Numbered from the stretch's first letter, positions 1 through 9,370 are shown. The stretch is DNA of 64,000 nt from Pseudomonas sp. GM41(2012) (GCF_000282315.2 NZ_AKJN02000006.1:62001-126000); one strand, 5' to 3'. Program-made: numbers and translations. The notes: generated from the letters alone by a model not told the origin.

Positions 1-115
1 GTATTCAAGTATACCTAGTTGGGATTTGGTGCCTAATTGAAACCAGGGCGTATATCATTGGTTTCTTTAGCCATCGCCTCTACTTGAAGTTTGGGTGTAC
101 GGAACAGGACTGATC

Positions 116-571
116 ATGACGCTTGGCACCAACCAGCCAAGGTTGCAGGAAATCGTGGCGCTGATGGACGCCAACCTCGAAGAACCGATCGACCTCGACG
201 AACTGGCAGTTTTTGTTTCCGTGTCGCGGCGTCAGCTGGAGCGGTTGTTTCAGAAATACCTGCACTGCTCACCGTCCCGCTATTACTTGAAACTGCGCCT
301 GATTCGCGCCCGACAACTGCTCAAGCAAACACCCATGTCGATCATCGAAGTGGCGTCGGTGTGTGGCTTCGTGTCCACACCGTACTTCTCCAAGTGCTAC
401 CGCGAGTACTACGGCATTCCACCACGCGACGAGCGTGTGGGTTCCAACACCACGCAACAAGTGGCAATGATACCGCTGCCACAAGCGCTGGGGCTGTCAC
501 CGTTGTCCGCCCCGTCGTCGGCGCTCGGCCAAGCTCGCAACGAATCAACTTTTGCCAGCGTTCGGGTATAA
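116..571 (+). pseudogene. GlxA/ArgR-type AraC-family regulator, C-terminal DNA-binding half only
   Basis: The product (about 152 aa from ATG 116; a GTG at 95 is also in frame) is a double helix-turn-helix AraC domain, roughly residues 8-110, with motifs such as SRRQLERLFQKYL, IIEVASVCGF and FSKCYREYYGIPPR. It matches the C-terminal half of GlxA-type regulators such as Pseudomonas ArgR/CdhR, whose usual length is about 320 aa. The N-terminal class-I amidotransferase-like sensor is absent, and the preceding 94 bases do not encode it in this frame. Either the gene is truncated or the sensor lies beyond the window edge behind a disruption. An isolated AraC domain could still bind DNA, so some residual function is possible. 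Confidence 0.75.
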
Positions 572-583
572 AACTATATCGCG

Positions 584-757
584 ATGGACTTTGAGCTCAT
601 TACTCAGGATTTTCCGGCCTTTCAAAGCCTATGCGAGAGGCTTTATGAGGCTATTGCATCACTGATAGACCTGGCCACGTTGATCATAGGAGTTAATCTC
701 GCAACTTTTTCACTACTCTGGCGAGATAAAAAAGTACCGACTGAGAATGGGAATTGA
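584..757 (+). CDS. possible 57-aa single-pass membrane peptide
   Basis: An ATG-to-TGA frame of 57 codons lies between the AraC remnant and the TonB receptor. After a charged N-terminus (MDFELITQDF) comes a hydrophobic stretch of about 20 residues around IDLATLIIGVNLATFSLLW, then a basic tail (RDKKVP). This is the layout of a small membrane peptide. I do not recognise the family and there is no convincing Shine-Dalgarno before the ATG. The stop codon lies inside the Fur-like site of the next gene. Chance coding is quite possible. Confidence 0.25.
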   Translation: MDFELITQDFPAFQSLCERLYEAIASLIDLATLIIGVNLATFSLLWRDKKVPTENGN

Positions 758-761
758 TATT
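743..761 (+). promoter_or_regulatory. candidate Fur box upstream of siderophore receptor
   Basis: The 19-mer GAGAATGGGAATTGATATT agrees with the Fur consensus GATAATGATAATCATTATC at 12 of 19 positions by hand count. It sits about 55 bp before the preferred start of the TonB receptor. A 7-bp inverted repeat, GAATTGA (751-757) and TCAATTC (770-776), overlaps it. The position fits iron repression of a siderophore receptor. Confidence 0.45.
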
Positions 762-817
762 ATTCGATGTCAATTCTCGCCGAGCTCCTGAGGTGCCCGG
801 CATCTTCTCAAGGTTGT

Positions 818-2947
818 ATGTCGATGCGTCGAACTCTCGTTTCTCTGTGTGTGATCCAAGCCATTTCCCCGACCACCTGGGCTGACCAGGCACCGACTGA
901 TCCTGCGTCAATAGAGTTACAAGCGATCGACATCAACGGCACATTCGAAGAGCCGGCCCAGGGCCCGGTCCAGGGGTATCGGGCGACCCGTTCGGCCAGT
1001 GCGACGCGCACAGACACTCCGATTCATGAAACCCCACAATCGATCAGCGTGGTCACCCGGGATGTCGTGGAAGACCTCGGCGCCACCCGCTTGCAAGACG
1101 CTCTCGATTACGCAGGAGGCGTGGGCCGCGCGAACAATTTCGGTGGCCAGGGCCTGACCACTTTCACCGTGCGTGGCTTTACCACCGGTGAGTTCTACCG
1201 CAATGGTTTCCCGATCAACCGCGGTTATCCGAACATGCCCGATGCCAATACCATCGAGCGCCTGGAGGTCCTACGCGGGCCAGCCACCACGCTCTATGGC
1301 CGTGGCGACCCGGGCGGCACCTTCAACGTGGTGTCCAAACAACCCCTGACCGAGCGCACTGTGACCTTGGGCAGTCAGCTCAATGATCAGGGCATGCGTC
1401 GCGGAACGCTGGATGCCTCAGGACCGCTGGATGATGAAGGGCAACTGGCCTATCGGCTCAACGTGATAGGCGAGGGTGGCGACACCTTTCGTGATCACGT
1501 TGAAAACGAGCGTTACGGTGTGGCGCCGGTCCTCGGTTGGCAGGTCAACGACACCACCCGTATCACCTTCGAAGGCGATTTCATGCGCAACAACGCGCCG
1601 CTCGATCGGGGTGTGACCCGCTATCGCAATCAGATCGGCGTCGCGTCGCGGGATACTTTTTTCGGTGAAAAGGATATCGGCAAACTGCACAACGACAACA
1701 ACATGGCGCAACTGCGTTTCGAGCATTTCCTGAACGACGACTGGACCTTGGGCGGTGGCACGCAATATCTCGACGGCAGTTTGCAAGGCAATGCTATCGA
1801 AGCCAACGGTGTTGCTGCCGACGGCCGAACGCTGGGGCGCAACTTCAACTATCGCAAGCTGGAGTGGCGTGACCTTGATGTGCAGTTGAATCTGACCGGA
1901 CATTTTTCCACCGGTGGATTCGACCACACGTTGTTCACGGGCATCGAGTATGAGGATTACGATTACAAGTCGATCATCCGTCGCTCCAGTGGGGCGGTGA
2001 GTGCCTACCCCATCGATATTTTCAATCCGGTCTACGGCCAGCCGCGTCCGGCGTTGACTCGCACCACCACCCACGATCAGGAAAACCTCAAGACCTATGC
2101 CGCTTTCGTGCAAGACCAGGTGACCCTGGCCGAGGGGTTGAAAGCTTTGGCTAGCGTGCGTTTCGAACGCTTCGAACAGGATTACGACAACTACCTCGTC
2201 AACGGCCCGAGCTGGACCAACAGCGACAACGCCGTTACCCCGCGTCTGGGGCTGATCTACGATCTGACCCCGACCGTGGCGATCTATGCCGATACGGCGC
2301 GGTCCTTCAAGCCCAACAGCGGTGCCAGTCGAACGGGGGGCGGCTTCAAGCCTGAAGAAGGGAAATCCTATGAGGTGGGTGTCAAGTGGGAGGCCCTTGA
2401 TCGTCAGTTAAACGTGGACGCCGCGGTGTATCAGATCGAAAAACGCAATGTCCTGACGACAGACCCTGTGGACTCCACCTTCAGCGTTGCGGCGGGTGGA
2501 GTTCGCAGCCGTGGCTTCGATCTGAATGTGGCCGGCAACCTCACGCCAGAGTGGCGCATGATCGGTGGCTACGCCTACGTGGATGCCGAAGTCACCCACG
2601 ACAACGTGCTGAAGTCAGGCACCCGCCTGGTGAACATTCCGCGCAACAGTTTCAGCCTGCTGAACGTCTACGAGTTTCAGGACGGTGGCCTCAAAGGACT
2701 GGGCCTGGGACTGGGCGCCAAGTATGTCGACGAGCGCGCCGGCCAGACCGCGGCCAATGCCTTCTCCATGGATAGCTACGAGGTGTTCGACCTGCTCAGC
2801 TTTTACAAAGTCAACGAGCACCTGCGGCTTAACCTCGACCTGAAGAATGTGTTCGACAGCCACTATGATGAAGGCGCCTTTGGCAACGTTTACGCCTATC
2901 CGGGCGCGCCGAGAACCGTGCAAATGGGTTTCTCGTACACGTTGTAG
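818..2947 (+). CDS. TonB-dependent siderophore receptor
   Basis: Outer-membrane receptor for an Fe(III)-siderophore, 709 aa from ATG 818. An upstream in-frame ATG at 767 would place 17 non-signal residues before the signal peptide; AAGG precedes 818, and ATG 824 is also possible. The signal peptide MSMRRTLVSLCVIQA ends near TWADQ. There is no N-terminal STN signalling domain, so it should not drive a FecI/FecR-type cascade. The plug is recognisable from ETPQSISVVTRDV through TIERLEVLRGPATTLYGRGDPGG, followed by a 22-strand-type barrel ending in the short aromatic-containing terminus MGFSYTL. FKPEEGKSYEVGVKWE is typical of the FhuA/FpvA group. The ligand cannot be deduced. A Fur-like site precedes it and a DUF4198 remnant follows on the other strand. 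Confidence 0.93.
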   Translation: MSMRRTLVSLCVIQAISPTTWADQAPTDPASIELQAIDINGTFEEPAQGPVQGYRATRSASATRTDTPIHETPQSISVVTRDVVEDLGATRLQDALDYAGGVGRANNFGGQGLTTFTVRGFTTGEFYRNGFPINRGYPNMPDANTIERLEVLRGPATTLYGRGDPGGTFNVVSKQPLTERTVTLGSQLNDQGMRRGTLDASGPLDDEGQLAYRLNVIGEGGDTFRDHVENERYGVAPVLGWQVNDTTRITFEGDFMRNNAPLDRGVTRYRNQIGVASRDTFFGEKDIGKLHNDNNMAQLRFEHFLNDDWTLGGGTQYLDGSLQGNAIEANGVAADGRTLGRNFNYRKLEWRDLDVQLNLTGHFSTGGFDHTLFTGIEYEDYDYKSIIRRSSGAVSAYPIDIFNPVYGQPRPALTRTTTHDQENLKTYAAFVQDQVTLAEGLKALASVRFERFEQDYDNYLVNGPSWTNSDNAVTPRLGLIYDLTPTVAIYADTARSFKPNSGASRTGGGFKPEEGKSYEVGVKWEALDRQLNVDAAVYQIEKRNVLTTDPVDSTFSVAAGGVRSRGFDLNVAGNLTPEWRMIGGYAYVDAEVTHDNVLKSGTRLVNIPRNSFSLLNVYEFQDGGLKGLGLGLGAKYVDERAGQTAANAFSMDSYEVFDLLSFYKVNEHLRLNLDLKNVFDSHYDEGAFGNVYAYPGAPRTVQMGFSYTL

Positions 2948-2991
2948 CGGATAGATTGGCAGTGCCCTTGCCATGAGGTCGGCATTGAGTG

Positions 2992-3157
2992 TCATTTCAT
3001 GTCTTTGGCCTGCACCCACAGCACGGCGTCTTGCGACAGGGGTTTGCCCTTATGGGTTTTCGTTGAGCCGATGTCGAGCGCTGCAATGCCCCACCAGCCG
3101 GCCCGGGGCAGGCCGATGGTCACGATGCCCTGAGCGTCCGAGTACGTGCTTTCGGGT
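2992..3157 (-). pseudogene. DUF4198-type periplasmic protein, C-terminal remnant
   Basis: Reading the minus strand from about 3157 to the stop at 2992 gives about 54 codons containing STYSDAQGIVTIGLPRAGWW, then GIAALDIGS, GKPLSQDAVLWVQAKDMK and stop. This resembles the C-terminus of DUF4198 proteins (predicted periplasmic cobalt/nickel-uptake partners), which often sit beside TonB receptors in Pseudomonas. The reading frame loses similarity exactly where the ~110-bp repeat starts at 3151, so the rest of the gene was probably removed when that repeat arrived. There is no start codon. The family assignment is from memory and was not searched. Confidence 0.5.
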
Positions 3158-3261
3158 CATTTTTTTCGTTCCGGCGGGAACCACTGAAATCCAGCACCAT
3201 CCAGTGCTTTTAAGTCCTGAATTGAGTCTCAAGTGAGAGTCTTGAATTCGGACAAGCACTG
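3151..3261 (+). repeat. ~110-bp direct repeat, copy A (partner at 17683-17792)
   Basis: The sequence from TTCGGGTC through CGTTCCGGCGGGAACCACTG to GAATTCGGAC recurs in the same orientation at 17683-17792 with about eight to ten mismatches and one T-tract indel. A weaker relative follows the terminator at 54108-54180. In copy B the first bases form the 3' half of a rho-independent terminator; in copy A the 5' half of that stem is missing and is replaced by the broken DUF4198 gene. The copies bracket the sugar/LysR module. Confidence 0.8.
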
Positions 3262-3340
3262 TCGCCGTGATGAGGCGCGTGCTTTGGTTGCCCAGGGCAT
3301 CAACCCTTATGACCCTTATGAGCACGTAAATAGCAGCGTC

Positions 3341-3370
3341 GCGCAGTTCGTAGCGCAGTTCGTAGCGCAG
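3341..3370 (+). repeat. short tandem repeat, 12-bp unit x 2.5
   Basis: GCGCAGTTCGTA occurs twice in tandem, followed by a half copy, in the gene-free stretch between repeat copy A and the fructokinase. No coding role is apparent. Confidence 0.8.
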
Positions 3371-3447
3371 CGGAGCACACTTTTGGTGGGGGGACCCTAC
3401 TTGCTCGCGAAAACTGCAATGCCCGCGATACAGATCCTGACCAGATA

Positions 3448-4386
3448 TCAATCCAACTGATGCCGATAAGGCAAGTCCGGCCCGGTCTTGCCGCAGGTCA
3501 GGGCGGCGGCGCTGACGGCGAAGGTGAGCATCGCGTCGATCTGTTCGCGACTCAAGCGCTGCAAACCCTCCACCGAATCCAGCTGCTGTTCGGTCAGCCA
3601 GGCGATCAACGCCGCTTGGAAGGTGTCGCCGGCGCCCACGGTATCAGCCATCACCACCGCGCAGGCCGGCGCCGACCAACTGCCATGGCGGCGGCTGAAC
3701 ACCGTTGCTCCCTGGCCGCCACGGGTGAGGAATACCAGCTGGCAGCGGTGTTCCAGCCAGCCATGGATCACGCTCTGCGGATCACGCTCGGGGTAGAGCA
3801 GGTTCAGGTCCTCGTCGCTGACCTTGATCAGGTCGGCATGCTCGACCAGAGTGTTGATGCGTTCGCGCCACAGTTCGATATTCGGTTCCGGGTTCAGTCG
3901 CACGTTGGGGTCGAGGCTGATCAGGCGTTTGCCGCTTTCCCGGCGGACCAGGGCCAGCAGGGTGTCGGCAATCGGCTGCACCACCAGCGAGAACGAGCCG
4001 ATATGCAACCCACGCACCTCAGCGCCTAACTCAGGTAAATGCCCCGGCAACAGCTGGCGATCGGCACAGCCTTCGCCTCGGAAGCTGTAATGCGGCGAGC
4101 CGTCGGCACCGACGGCGACCATCGCCAGAGTGGTCGGTGCGTCGACGTCCTGCAGGTAGTCCGGGCGCACGCCTTCCTCCTGCAGCACTTGCTGTAAACG
4201 CCGGCCGAGGTAGTCGCTGGACAGCCCGGCGAACAGCGCGACGTCGATGCCCAGGCGGCGCAAGCCAACGGCGACGTTGAACGGCGAACCACCGGCAATC
4301 GCTTTGTAGTTCACTTTTGAAGCTTGAGCGTTGACGTCGTTTTCACTGAAGAAGTCGAACAGCGCTTCACCACATACCAGATACAT
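3448..4386 (-). CDS. PfkB-family fructokinase
   Basis: Cytosolic sugar kinase, predicted to convert D-fructose and ATP to fructose-6-phosphate; about 312 aa. Family marks are the N-terminal GGSPFNVAVGLRRLG substrate/glycine loop and the C-terminal ATP-site motif DTVGAGDTFQAAL, with the catalytic Asp in GAGD near residue 255. The start MYLVCGEALFDFF is very like Pseudomonas fructokinases linked to mannitol use (MtlZ). A second in-frame ATG lies two codons upstream at 4392, but AAGAG is better spaced from 4386. It is the last gene of the leftward sugar cluster. Its GC and codon use look more Pseudomonas-like than the ABC genes upstream. PfkB kinases vary in sugar choice, so fructose is inferred from sequence resemblance and from the neighbouring pgi. 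Confidence 0.88.
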   Translation of the reverse strand: MYLVCGEALFDFFSENDVNAQASKVNYKAIAGGSPFNVAVGLRRLGIDVALFAGLSSDYLGRRLQQVLQEEGVRPDYLQDVDAPTTLAMVAVGADGSPHYSFRGEGCADRQLLPGHLPELGAEVRGLHIGSFSLVVQPIADTLLALVRRESGKRLISLDPNVRLNPEPNIELWRERINTLVEHADLIKVSDEDLNLLYPERDPQSVIHGWLEHRCQLVFLTRGGQGATVFSRRHGSWSAPACAVVMADTVGAGDTFQAALIAWLTEQQLDSVEGLQRLSREQIDAMLTFAVSAAALTCGKTGPDLPYRHQLD

Positions 4387-4515
4387 AGTCATTCGCTCTT
4401 AAAGGTTCGCTACAAGTTGTTGATAGCGTTCGTAGGCCTGTTAGCGTTAAAAAGCTAGCCAAGCAAAGCTGTTGGTTAACGCGTGATTCTTTCTCAAAAG
4501 AGAGGAATTGGGATC

Positions 4516-5154
4516 TTAATTTGTGATCGTGAAGTCAGCGATATTGCTGGCCGAAATCACAATGTCGGCATTCGGAAGGTCGTTGCGATGAACTTTTTCA
4601 TAGGAAGTAGCCTCATCGAAACCCAATGATCGCCATCGATCAAGCAGGCGCGCTTCCAGGGTTCTGCGGTCAGCCTGCAGCATTATGGTGGCGTCAAAAC
4701 AGTCTCTTAAGGACGACCATGGGGCGAGGTCTAATAGAAGGTAGTTTCCTTCCACGATGAGATATTTCACGTCAGAGGGAATCAACTGTCCTGCAGCACG
4801 GGATATCTCCAGGATTCGATCGAATACCGGAACGGCAATCACTGGTTCGTTGTTCGCACGAAGCCGCAGCAGCAGACTCCTGAAGCCACCCACATCGAAT
4901 GTATCAGGTGAGCCCTTACGATCCAAAAGGTTCAAGGATCCAAGAACCGCGTCATCGTAATGAAAGCCATCCCCGGGAACGACAACTGCGCTCCCCGGCA
5001 TAACGCTATTAAGAGCCTCTACCAAGGCCTGAGAAACGGTGGACTTACCGGCACCAGGCGGCCCCGCTAGCGCAACGACAATTCGATTACCAGACAGAGC
5101 CTTAACGTAGTTGAGTAGCTCTGTGCTTACTATTGTGTTTGTTTTGGTAAACAT
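4516..5154 (-). CDS. P-loop nucleoside/sugar kinase-like protein (FrcK/uridine-kinase type)
   Basis: A 212-aa P-loop kinase. Walker A is GPPGAGKST (residues 31-39), followed by a substrate loop PGDGFHYDD and a Walker B-like YLIVEGNYLLLD. This is the layout of the uridine kinase/pantothenate kinase/Yfh7 group. A homologous kinase, FrcK, ends the frcBCAK fructose-transport operon of Sinorhizobium, where its exact substrate is not established. Here it likewise follows the ABC importer and precedes a true fructokinase. It starts after AGGAG about 10 nt upstream. Role inferred: phosphorylation of an imported sugar or a related metabolite. Confidence 0.7.
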   Translation of the reverse strand: MFTKTNTIVSTELLNYVKALSGNRIVVALAGPPGAGKSTVSQALVEALNSVMPGSAVVVPGDGFHYDDAVLGSLNLLDRKGSPDTFDVGGFRSLLLRLRANNEPVIAVPVFDRILEISRAAGQLIPSDVKYLIVEGNYLLLDLAPWSSLRDCFDATIMLQADRRTLEARLLDRWRSLGFDEATSYEKVHRNDLPNADIVISASNIADFTITN

Positions 5155-5303
5155 GCCAAATCTCTCCTCAGCAGCCGTCGCTCAGGTTTCCCGTAGGTTC
5201 GCCCTTCTAGGGTTTTTCATGCCGTTCGGCCGCTGCGAGCACCTCGCAGCAGCCATTTCCCGCATGACAGAGGTGGGACCCCTATGTCATTTGACTCAAT
5301 CGC

Positions 5304-6230
5304 TCAGTGGTCAGCTTGCCAGCCTTTGTACTCCATGACGTTGGCTCGTGTTACCAGTGAGGGTTGAAGCAATACCGTTGTGCTTTCCAAAGATTTGCCA
5401 TTCAACAGGTCATAACCCATCGTTACGGCCTGTTGTGCCTGGCCCCAAGGGGATTGGGAGGCGGATGCCTGGATCTGTGTATCGCTTTTGAGCGCAGTCT
5501 CTATATCGGGAGCTCCATCCACCGATGCGATAATGATGCCTTTGCGCTTGAGTTGTTTTGCTGCCAGGTCTGCACCTATGGCCTGGGGGTCATTGATCGC
5601 GAACACCGCGTCGACTTTTGCAAAGCGAGTCAAGTCGCCTTGCATCACGCTGTAGCCACCTTCGCGCGAGCCTTTGGCATCCTGATTATCAGACAGTACT
5701 TTGATATCGGGCGCCTGCGCGAAAACACTCTTACAGCCATTGACTCGGTCCAAGACTGCTGAAGTTTGCGTACCATTCTGGATAATAACGTTACCCTTGC
5801 CACCCAGTTTCTCAGAGATGTACTGACATACAATCCTGCCGGCTTCGACGTTATCGGTCTGTACCGTGGCGTTGGCACCTTGCACCATGACATCTACGCC
5901 CACAACCACTATGCCTGCCTTCCTTGCTTTCGCAATCGCAGGCGCGATTGCGACAGGGTCGACGGCGTTGACAAGAATCAAGTCTACGCCCGAAGAAATG
6001 AAGTTATCGATTTGAGTGAACTGCTTATTCAAATCGTAATCTGCCGACACTGAGATAAATTTTGCGGCGGGATTGATATGCAGGGCCTCGGCTTTGGCGC
6101 CATCTACCATCGCGACAAAGTAAGGATTGCCCAGCGAGCCAACAGTTATCCCGACGGATTTCAACTCTCGCGCTTGAGCGCTGCTAAATGCCAGTAGTGT
6201 ACAAACAGCGGTAAATATTATTTTTTTCAT
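5304..6230 (-). CDS. sugar ABC transporter periplasmic binding protein (RbsB/FrcB type)
   Basis: Periplasmic type-I sugar-binding protein, about 308 aa from ATG 6230 (a GTG at 6236 is in frame; AGAGA is spaced correctly for the ATG). It has a signal peptide MKKIIFTAVCTLLAFSSAQA. The mature start SVGITVGSLGNPYFVAMVDG and the hinge motifs DLILVNAVDPVAI and DAVFAINDPQAIGADLA are characteristic of the ribose/fructose/galactose family. It delivers a monosaccharide to the permease/ATPase encoded just upstream. The closest functional model is fructose-binding FrcB, but ribose, allose or psicose cannot be excluded by eye. Confidence 0.88.
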   Translation of the reverse strand: MKKIIFTAVCTLLAFSSAQARELKSVGITVGSLGNPYFVAMVDGAKAEALHINPAAKFISVSADYDLNKQFTQIDNFISSGVDLILVNAVDPVAIAPAIAKARKAGIVVVGVDVMVQGANATVQTDNVEAGRIVCQYISEKLGGKGNVIIQNGTQTSAVLDRVNGCKSVFAQAPDIKVLSDNQDAKGSREGGYSVMQGDLTRFAKVDAVFAINDPQAIGADLAAKQLKRKGIIIASVDGAPDIETALKSDTQIQASASQSPWGQAQQAVTMGYDLLNGKSLESTTVLLQPSLVTRANVMEYKGWQADH

Positions 6231-6274
6231 GAACACTGTCTCTTGTTATTGGAGTGTGGGGGGGTATATATGAT

Positions 6275-7297
6275 TCAGGTTCGTGCACCTGACTGCCGAA
6301 AGCGATCGAGGGCTACCGCTCCGATGATGACAACACCTTTGATAATGTATTGCCAGATATCCGAAACTCCCAGCAATATCAGGCCATTGGAAAGTGTGGC
6401 GATAATCAGGGCGCCAATTAGCGTACCGACGATAGTGCCGACGCCTCCTGTAAAGCGCGTGCCTCCCAGAATAACGGCGGCGATAGCGTCGAGCTCATAA
6501 GACTGTCCCATTTGCAGTCCATTAGCAGCCATCAGTCGAGCGGAAGTCATGATGGCCCCCACGCCCGCCAATAAACCGGACAGGGCATAAGTAAATAACA
6601 GGACTTTCCAGACTTTGATTCCCGACAACCGTGCGGCCTCAGGATTACCGCCCACTGCGTAAATCTGTACGCCTAACACCGTACGTCGAAGAATAACCCA
6701 CGAAAGAGTAACCACGACTACCGCGATTACAACCAGCCATGGCACCCCGAACAACGTATCGTTTCCAATGTAAGCAAAGGACAGGTCGGGATTGAAAACC
6801 GTTTTGTCTTCGCCGATGAGGCGTGCGATTCCACGCATCGCAGTCAAACCGCCTAGCGTGACTATAAATGCCGGTAGCTTTCCAAACGCGACCAATACAC
6901 CATTGACGAGCCCTAGCAGCAGTCCGACTCCAAGCCCCGCAGCGATGGCCAGGGGAGCAAAACCCGGAACTTGCGATACCAATAGCGCCACTACTGCGGA
7001 AACAGCCAGAATCGAACCAACCGAAAGGTCGATTCCACCTGTCAAAATCACGAAAGTCAGACCTGACGCCAATACCACATTGATAGAGGCTTGCTGACTG
7101 ATGATCGAGAAATTCTGAACCGAGAAAAAGCTCTCGCTCATCAGGCCAAAGCCCACGCAAAGGAGTAACAGTACGGGCAGCATGCCCGCCACTCTCATCA
7201 GTTGGCGCATTTTATCCTGGGTGGAAACTCCGGCGATGCTTCGTACATCAGGCGTGGTGAAGTCACTTGCTACTTTGTTTTGCAGTGGGGAAGTCAT
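6275..7297 (-). CDS. sugar ABC transporter permease (RbsC/FrcC type)
   Basis: Inner-membrane permease, 340 aa, with about eight to ten hydrophobic segments, of the BPD_transp_2 family. Diagnostic features are [20 protein letters not shown] near residue 85 and the cytoplasmic coupling loop region [16 protein letters not shown]. Its ATG overlaps the stop of the upstream ATPase gene (ATGA), and GGAGA precedes it, so the two are translationally coupled. It forms the channel of the importer with the RbsA-like ATPase and the binding protein downstream. Confidence 0.9.
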   Translation of the reverse strand: MTSPLQNKVASDFTTPDVRSIAGVSTQDKMRQLMRVAGMLPVLLLLCVGFGLMSESFFSVQNFSIISQQASINVVLASGLTFVILTGGIDLSVGSILAVSAVVALLVSQVPGFAPLAIAAGLGVGLLLGLVNGVLVAFGKLPAFIVTLGGLTAMRGIARLIGEDKTVFNPDLSFAYIGNDTLFGVPWLVVIAVVVVTLSWVILRRTVLGVQIYAVGGNPEAARLSGIKVWKVLLFTYALSGLLAGVGAIMTSARLMAANGLQMGQSYELDAIAAVILGGTRFTGGVGTIVGTLIGALIIATLSNGLILLGVSDIWQYIIKGVVIIGAVALDRFRQSGART

Positions 7298-8853
7298 TGG
7301 ACTAAGTCTCCGTTGGCTAGAGTCAACCTGTCGCTGCCTGTGGCAGACGCGATAATGGCTTCAGGTGTGATATCAAGACCGCTGTGGCCACCGAGTTCGG
7401 TGACAAGTTTACCTTCACACATGACCAATACACGGTCGGCAATTCCAACGATTTCTGGTAGTTCACTTGAAATTATCACTACGCAAACGCCGGATGCTGC
7501 TAATGCATTGATGATTTTATATATTTCTGATTTAGCCCCAATGTCGACACCCGATGTAGGCTCGTCGAGGAACAATACTCTGGGCTTCATCTCCAGCAGA
7601 CGAGCCAGCAAAACTTTTTGCTGGTTGCCTCCGGACAGTGCTCCAACATTGATATCTGAAGACGCTTTGATATTGAGTGCCTGGATTGCTTGTTTGGTAC
7701 GTCCAGTTCCGGCGGTTCGGTCCACGAACCCCGCATATCGAGCATCACTTCCCACAACACATACATTGATATTGTCGTGGACACTCATGTCGAGAAAAAG
7801 GCCCAGTGCTTTGCGGTCTTCTGTCAGATAGACGATGCCTGCGTTACCTGCATCGCGAGGAGAGCGTATGACTGCAACTTCGCCGTCCATTTCAATCTTT
7901 CCGCCTGAGTACGCGTCGACGCCTGCGATTAATCGGGCAAGTTCGGTTCTTCCAGAACCCACCAGTCCTGCAATCCCGAGAATTTCGCCGGCATACAGAT
8001 CGAAACTGCAATCCTGAATTTTGAAGTCATCTGTAAGATTGCGAACACGTAGTATCGGTTGCTCGTAAGAGCACAAAGGACGCTCATGGGCGTAGAAGCC
8101 GGAAACATCGCGGCCAACCATCATCCGGACCAGGGTTTCAGCTGACAGCGTGACGCGATCCAGCGAACCAACGTAACGACCGTCCCGGAGCACCGAAACA
8201 AAGTCGGACAATGCGTATATCTCGGCCATACGATGGCTGATATAGATGATCGCGACGCCATCATCACGTAGCTGGCGAATCAATGTAAAAAGACTTTCGG
8301 TTTCTTTTGTGGATAGCGGCGTTGTAGGCTCGTCCATCACCAGGATTCGCGTATCGGCATGAATTGCACGCGCGATTTCAACAAGTTGTTGGTCCGCAAT
8401 CGACAAGGTACCGACCAGTGCGTGCGGATCAAATGTGACGCCAAGTCGCTTTAGTACTACGAGCGCACCTTCGGTCATTGCCTTGCGGTTTATAACTCCA
8501 CATCGTCGAATCTCTCTACCCAGGTAGATGTTCTCCACCACGCTCATATTCGCGCACAAGCTGAGCTCTTGATAGATGACGGATATGCCATGGCGCTTCG
8601 CATCGTTCACGCCATAGTTTCGAATCTCACATCCGTCGATTCGAATAGTGCCACTGTCGGCGACATAGGCCCCCGATAGTATTTTCATCAGGGTGGATTT
8701 TCCGGCGCCGTTTTCGCCCATTAGCGCGTGGATTTGTCCAGGGAAAATACTGAGGTCAATGTCATGCAGGACGCGCACCCCATTGAATGACTTCGAGATG
8801 GAATGCATTTCCAATAGGGCAGGAGGGGGGCTTTCAGATCCAGTGCTCAGCAT
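7294..8853 (-). CDS. sugar ABC transporter ATP-binding protein (RbsA/MglA type, two NBDs)
   Basis: Cytoplasmic ATPase of the importer, 519 aa. The frame stays open to 9063, but ATG 8853 has AAGGAG nine bases upstream and gives the normal family length; the longer form would run through the operators. NBD1 has Walker [10 protein letters not shown] (residues 45-53), and a Walker [16 protein letters not shown]2 carries the degenerate P-loop [10 protein letters not shown] usual for this family, with signature LSGGNQQKV and Walker [13 protein letters not shown]. It is the first gene of the leftward operon, so the palindromes upstream probably set expression of the whole importer. Confidence 0.92.
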   Translation of the reverse strand: MLSTGSESPPPALLEMHSISKSFNGVRVLHDIDLSIFPGQIHALMGENGAGKSTLMKILSGAYVADSGTIRIDGCEIRNYGVNDAKRHGISVIYQELSLCANMSVVENIYLGREIRRCGVINRKAMTEGALVVLKRLGVTFDPHALVGTLSIADQQLVEIARAIHADTRILVMDEPTTPLSTKETESLFTLIRQLRDDGVAIIYISHRMAEIYALSDFVSVLRDGRYVGSLDRVTLSAETLVRMMVGRDVSGFYAHERPLCSYEQPILRVRNLTDDFKIQDCSFDLYAGEILGIAGLVGSGRTELARLIAGVDAYSGGKIEMDGEVAVIRSPRDAGNAGIVYLTEDRKALGLFLDMSVHDNINVCVVGSDARYAGFVDRTAGTGRTKQAIQALNIKASSDINVGALSGGNQQKVLLARLLEMKPRVLFLDEPTSGVDIGAKSEIYKIINALAASGVCVVIISSELPEIVGIADRVLVMCEGKLVTELGGHSGLDITPEAIIASATGSDRLTLANGDLVQ

Positions 8854-8931
8854 AGCTGTTAACTCCTTATCTACCGATTTGAGAAGCAGTTGAAACCTCT
8901 CATCGGTGTTCTTGTTCGAGCAACATAGTCG

Positions 8932-8963
8932 AAAGGAAAGCGCTTGCGCAAGCGCTTTCCTTT
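8932..8963. promoter_or_regulatory. LacI-family operator, palindrome 1 (32-bp perfect)
   Basis: A perfect 32-bp inverted repeat centred on a CG step; the left arm contains GGAAAGCGCTTGC and the right arm is its reverse complement. A CG-centred palindrome is typical of LacI/GalR-family operators. It lies between the divergent ATPase and LacI genes, about 80 bp from the ATPase start. Its 24-bp core recurs exactly at 9048-9071. Confidence 0.85.
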
Positions 8964-8971
8964 TCGTTCGA

Positions 8972-9370
8972 GGAATTCTCCAAAAAGCACTTCCATGTCC
9001 ATCCCCTAGGGAAGCCCCGATCAAAGATGAGGTGAATAGGATGTTAGGAAAGCGCTTGCGCAAGCGCTTTCGTCTCGGCTATGCTTTTTTCAACAAGCGC
9101 TGCTGCGTCCATCAATTGGTTCGCAGGATGATCGCTACGATAATAAAAAGGAGTGCCCGGCTATGCTGCATAGCGGATTCCACCATCTCGATTCACAGAC
9201 TTCAGATGTGCTGCACACCTCGCTGGGTCTTTCACGAAATTGCGGGTTCGTCCCGGCATCAATTCCGAGAGCCATCGACGCATTTTCTCGCCGTGAGCTT
9301 TACAATAGGTAGCAACTGGACATGAGTTCAGCGCTATCCATCAAATCACGTGAGAAAGGAGTGATACACA
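8972..9370. other. divergent regulatory region between ABC operon and lacI
   Basis: Apart from palindrome 2 and the Shine-Dalgarno AAGGAG (9356-9361) of the lacI gene, I see no gene here. Open frames in this stretch have no recognisable domains and are treated as chance. The length (about 300 bp between the second operator and lacI) is generous for a divergent promoter and may hold the lacI promoter. Confidence 0.6.
9048..9071. promoter_or_regulatory. LacI-family operator, palindrome 2 (24-bp perfect)
   Basis: The arm GAAAGCGCTTGC plus its reverse complement forms a perfect 24-bp palindrome identical to the core of palindrome 1. The centres are 112 bp apart, close to a whole number of helical turns, as expected if a tetrameric repressor loops the DNA. 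It lies about 300 bp from the lacI start. Confidence 0.85.
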
